Source: Alphaproteobacteria bacterium
Lineage (GTDB): Bacteria > Pseudomonadota > Alphaproteobacteria > M2410
NCBI GenBank assembly: GCA_030614785.1
Contig: JAUWTJ010000011.1
Span: 1-64,000, forward strand
Direction of reading: 5' to 3'
Length of the DNA: 64,000 nucleotides
Numbering within the stretch: the first letter of the stretch is position 1; each line of letters starts with the position of its first letter. Positions 61,435 to 64,000 of this stretch are shown piece by piece. The notes beneath the pieces were generated by a model. It did not search any database, had not been told where the DNA came from, and saw only the letters and a list, made by a program, of their open reading frames with translations. The position numbers and the translations under genes were made by a program.

Positions 61435-62991
61435 TTACCAGTTCGGTACAAATGTGTTGGTTTTGTCGCCCGGGGTTACCCGGCCCGCCACGCCGATCAG
61501 ATCTTCCTGCTTCATCCGCTGCAGAAGTTCAAGGTCGTAAGGCACGTGCGCGATAAAGCGTTTTCCGCTGCCCAGCTTGCCGATGACGATGCCCATGCGG
61601 ACCTTGTCGCGGGCGTGAACTACCGTATAGCCCTCTACAACACCCTCTCCCTCGGGGTGTTCATCAAGGACCGGGTGATCCATTGCGTCAATCGTGGTTT
61701 GATAAACCGAAGGATCCTTGCGTGACCATTTGCCTGTCACGGGCTCAGTCGAATAAAGCCCCATCGAGTGTTTTGTCAGGTACCAGCCATTGCCGGTCAC
61801 AAGCCCCTTCTTGCCGGGTTCCGCGCGCAGCTTTTCCACCATCTGGGCGATGGAGCACATCACATAGGCATTTCCGGCGCCGCCAAAATAGGGCAGCCCG
61901 CCAGTTATCGTCAGGCCGCGCGGGTCGTCGGTTGCGATGCCCAGCTCCGCGCAACCGGCTTCCACGGCGCTCGGAAAGCACGAGTAGAGGTCGATGCAGT
62001 CGATATCATCAACCGACCACCCCGCCATCTCAAAGGCTGCCTCGCCCATCACGCGGATGGCCGGGCAGGAATGCAGATCGACCCGCTCTGTAACATTCCA
62101 GATGTCATGGGTGTCGGCGCAGCCGTGCAGGAAAACCCAGCGGTCTTCCGGAACGCCAAGTTCCTGCGCCTTCCCGGCACTCATCATCAGCCAGGCCCCG
62201 CCCTGATCGACGCGGATAACGGAGTTCAAATATTTTGTGTAGGGAAAACCAACCATCCGGTTTGATGGCGTCTCAGTTGATATTTCGTCCGGCGAGCGCT
62301 CGGTGGCAAACCACGCATAAGGGTTTTGCGCGGCCATGGCGGTGAACGGGTGCATGAATTCTCCGAGCCATTTTGAATGCTCTTCGAGGCTCCTTCCCGC
62401 CTGCTTGCGCATGGCGCTTTCAAAAATCGGGTAGGTGTTGGGCGGATAGCTCAGACCATGAGCCCGTTCGGTTTCGCTCACCCCTTCGAAATTGCTACCA
62501 AGGGTAAACTCCGCCGGGGTCGGTTCGTCATTGTCGCCCCAGTGGCTCATATCCAAGCCGTTCAGGGCCTGTTTCAGCTGAGAGGCCAGAACCTCACCGC
62601 CGATGGTGAGCACTACATCGGAGCGACCTTCGGCAATTTCCTCGGCAAAGTGGTTGACCAGCATCTGAGGCGTGTTGCCCCCGGTCCAGGTTGAAAAGCT
62701 GCGCCCGGGTTTGATTCCGAGGGCTCCGGAAATCGCCTTCGGAGGATTGTTCAAGCGGCCCACCGGGATTTCATCAAACGCCTTTTCGCTGGTTGTCGAA
62801 TTGACCACAACCAGGGTGTCGATGGAACTCAGAAGATCCTCCGCCGCGCCTGCGTCGGCAACGGCCCTGCGCCCGACATCGCTGAACAACTCGATTGGCC
62901 CTTTGGCGTCTTCCGGTGCGCATTTCTGGACGTATTGCGCGACCCCCACCAGTACCGGTGTGTGCGCGTCAATTTGACCGCTCTGTGACAT
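61435..62991 (-). CDS. Thiolase-like acetyl-CoA acetyltransferase family protein
   Basis: TPVLVGVAQYVQKCAP...IDCIDLYSCFPSAVEAGCAELGIA...TITGGLPYFGGAGNAYVMCSIAQMVEKLR. Confidence 0.85.
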   Translation of the reverse strand: MSQSGQIDAHTPVLVGVAQYVQKCAPEDAKGPIELFSDVGRRAVADAGAAEDLLSSIDTLVVVNSTTSEKAFDEIPVGRLNNPPKAISGALGIKPGRSFSTWTGGNTPQMLVNHFAEEIAEGRSDVVLTIGGEVLASQLKQALNGLDMSHWGDNDEPTPAEFTLGSNFEGVSETERAHGLSYPPNTYPIFESAMRKQAGRSLEEHSKWLGEFMHPFTAMAAQNPYAWFATERSPDEISTETPSNRMVGFPYTKYLNSVIRVDQGGAWLMMSAGKAQELGVPEDRWVFLHGCADTHDIWNVTERVDLHSCPAIRVMGEAAFEMAGWSVDDIDCIDLYSCFPSAVEAGCAELGIATDDPRGLTITGGLPYFGGAGNAYVMCSIAQMVEKLRAEPGKKGLVTGNGWYLTKHSMGLYSTEPVTGKWSRKDPSVYQTTIDAMDHPVLDEHPEGEGVVEGYTVVHARDKVRMGIVIGKLGSGKRFIAHVPYDLELLQRMKQEDLIGVAGRVTPGDKTNTFVPNW

Positions 62992-63157
62992 TGTTGGAAT
63001 TCCCTCAAACCCCTATATTTTTTTGGGGCGTTCTTGTTGTTTTATGAGTATCACTTTAGGGGGGTTCGGTTGCCGGAAACAAGTCGGACCGCGCCGGTTT
63101 TGATACCAAATATGACTTTGACAGCCCTGACGCATCTGCACAATAAATGAGCAGTAA

Positions 63158-63174
63158 TGCAAACTTTTTGTGCA
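63158..63174 (+). promoter_or_regulatory. Candidate NtrC-type dyad upstream of glnB
   Basis: TGCAAACTTTTTGTGCA, fits TGCA-N9-TGCA. Confidence 0.4.
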
Positions 63175-63247
63175 CCACGAAGCTGTCGATTCGCAGGCTG
63201 AAAGACCGAGGGCAGGGAAATCAAACACCTTGAGTTTTCCGGACGAT

Positions 63248-63700
<453 letters not shown>

Positions 63701-63757
63701 CCTCACCGGCCCCAACCTCCCAATAAATTCAAAATCAATAAGACAGGAAACATTGCC

Positions 63758-64000
63758 ATGGCTGATGCCAACTCAATTATGAAACAAATCAAGGACGACG
63801 ATATCAAATACGTCGATCTGCGCTTCACCGACACTCGGGGAAAATGGCAGCACGTGACGTTCGACGTCGACTTCGTCAACGACGATTTCTTTGAAGAGGG
63901 TGCCATGTTTGACGGCTCCTCAATCGATGGCTGGAAAGCCATCAACGAATCCGACATGACCTTGATGCCTGATGTCGATACCGCATTCATCGATCCGTTC
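63758..64000 (+). CDS. glnA: Type I glutamine synthetase, N-terminal part (truncated by window edge)
   Basis: Translation from 63758: [72 protein letters not shown]. Confidence 0.96.
   Translation, partial: MADANSIMKQIKDDDIKYVDLRFTDTRGKWQHVTFDVDFVNDDFFEEGAMFDGSSIDGWKAINESDMTLMPDVDTAFIDPF

Overview
This 64 kb window looks like an ordinary alphaproteobacterial chromosome segment: dense, mostly housekeeping, with no rRNA, CRISPR array, prophage or intact IS element that I could see. Recognisable blocks are: a tatB-tatA-scpB-scpA-nagZ-SPOR-dgt run; erpA and xth; three TadE/TadG-like genes; valS-PopZ(DUF2497)-tolC-pcm; cysK-sseA; an exported haloalkane dehalogenase; a CoxG-XdhC-MoCF/MocA set; recJ-glpX-hom-aminotransferase; phaC; an M48 protease and a DsbA-like protein; thiS-thiG; aroQ-accB-accC-aat-DUF2155-mlaD-NDUFA12; B12-dependent nrdJ; and glnB-glnA. 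Five tRNAs (Cys, Asn, Arg, Pro, Glu) can be read directly. I found no convincing new multi-gene system. The most interesting anomalies are: (i) a decaying histidine kinase at 31959-33092 with two in-frame stops and a missing HisKA region but no frameshift; (ii) two back-to-back hairpins between a divergent HTH regulator and an orphan HPt gene (19376-19464); (iii) an 18-bp perfect inverted repeat enclosing a second palindrome (59332-59398); (iv) two adjacent palindromic intergenic elements downstream of phaC; and (v) apparent loss of argS from an otherwise conserved gene order. Product names rest on reading the translations, not on database searches.
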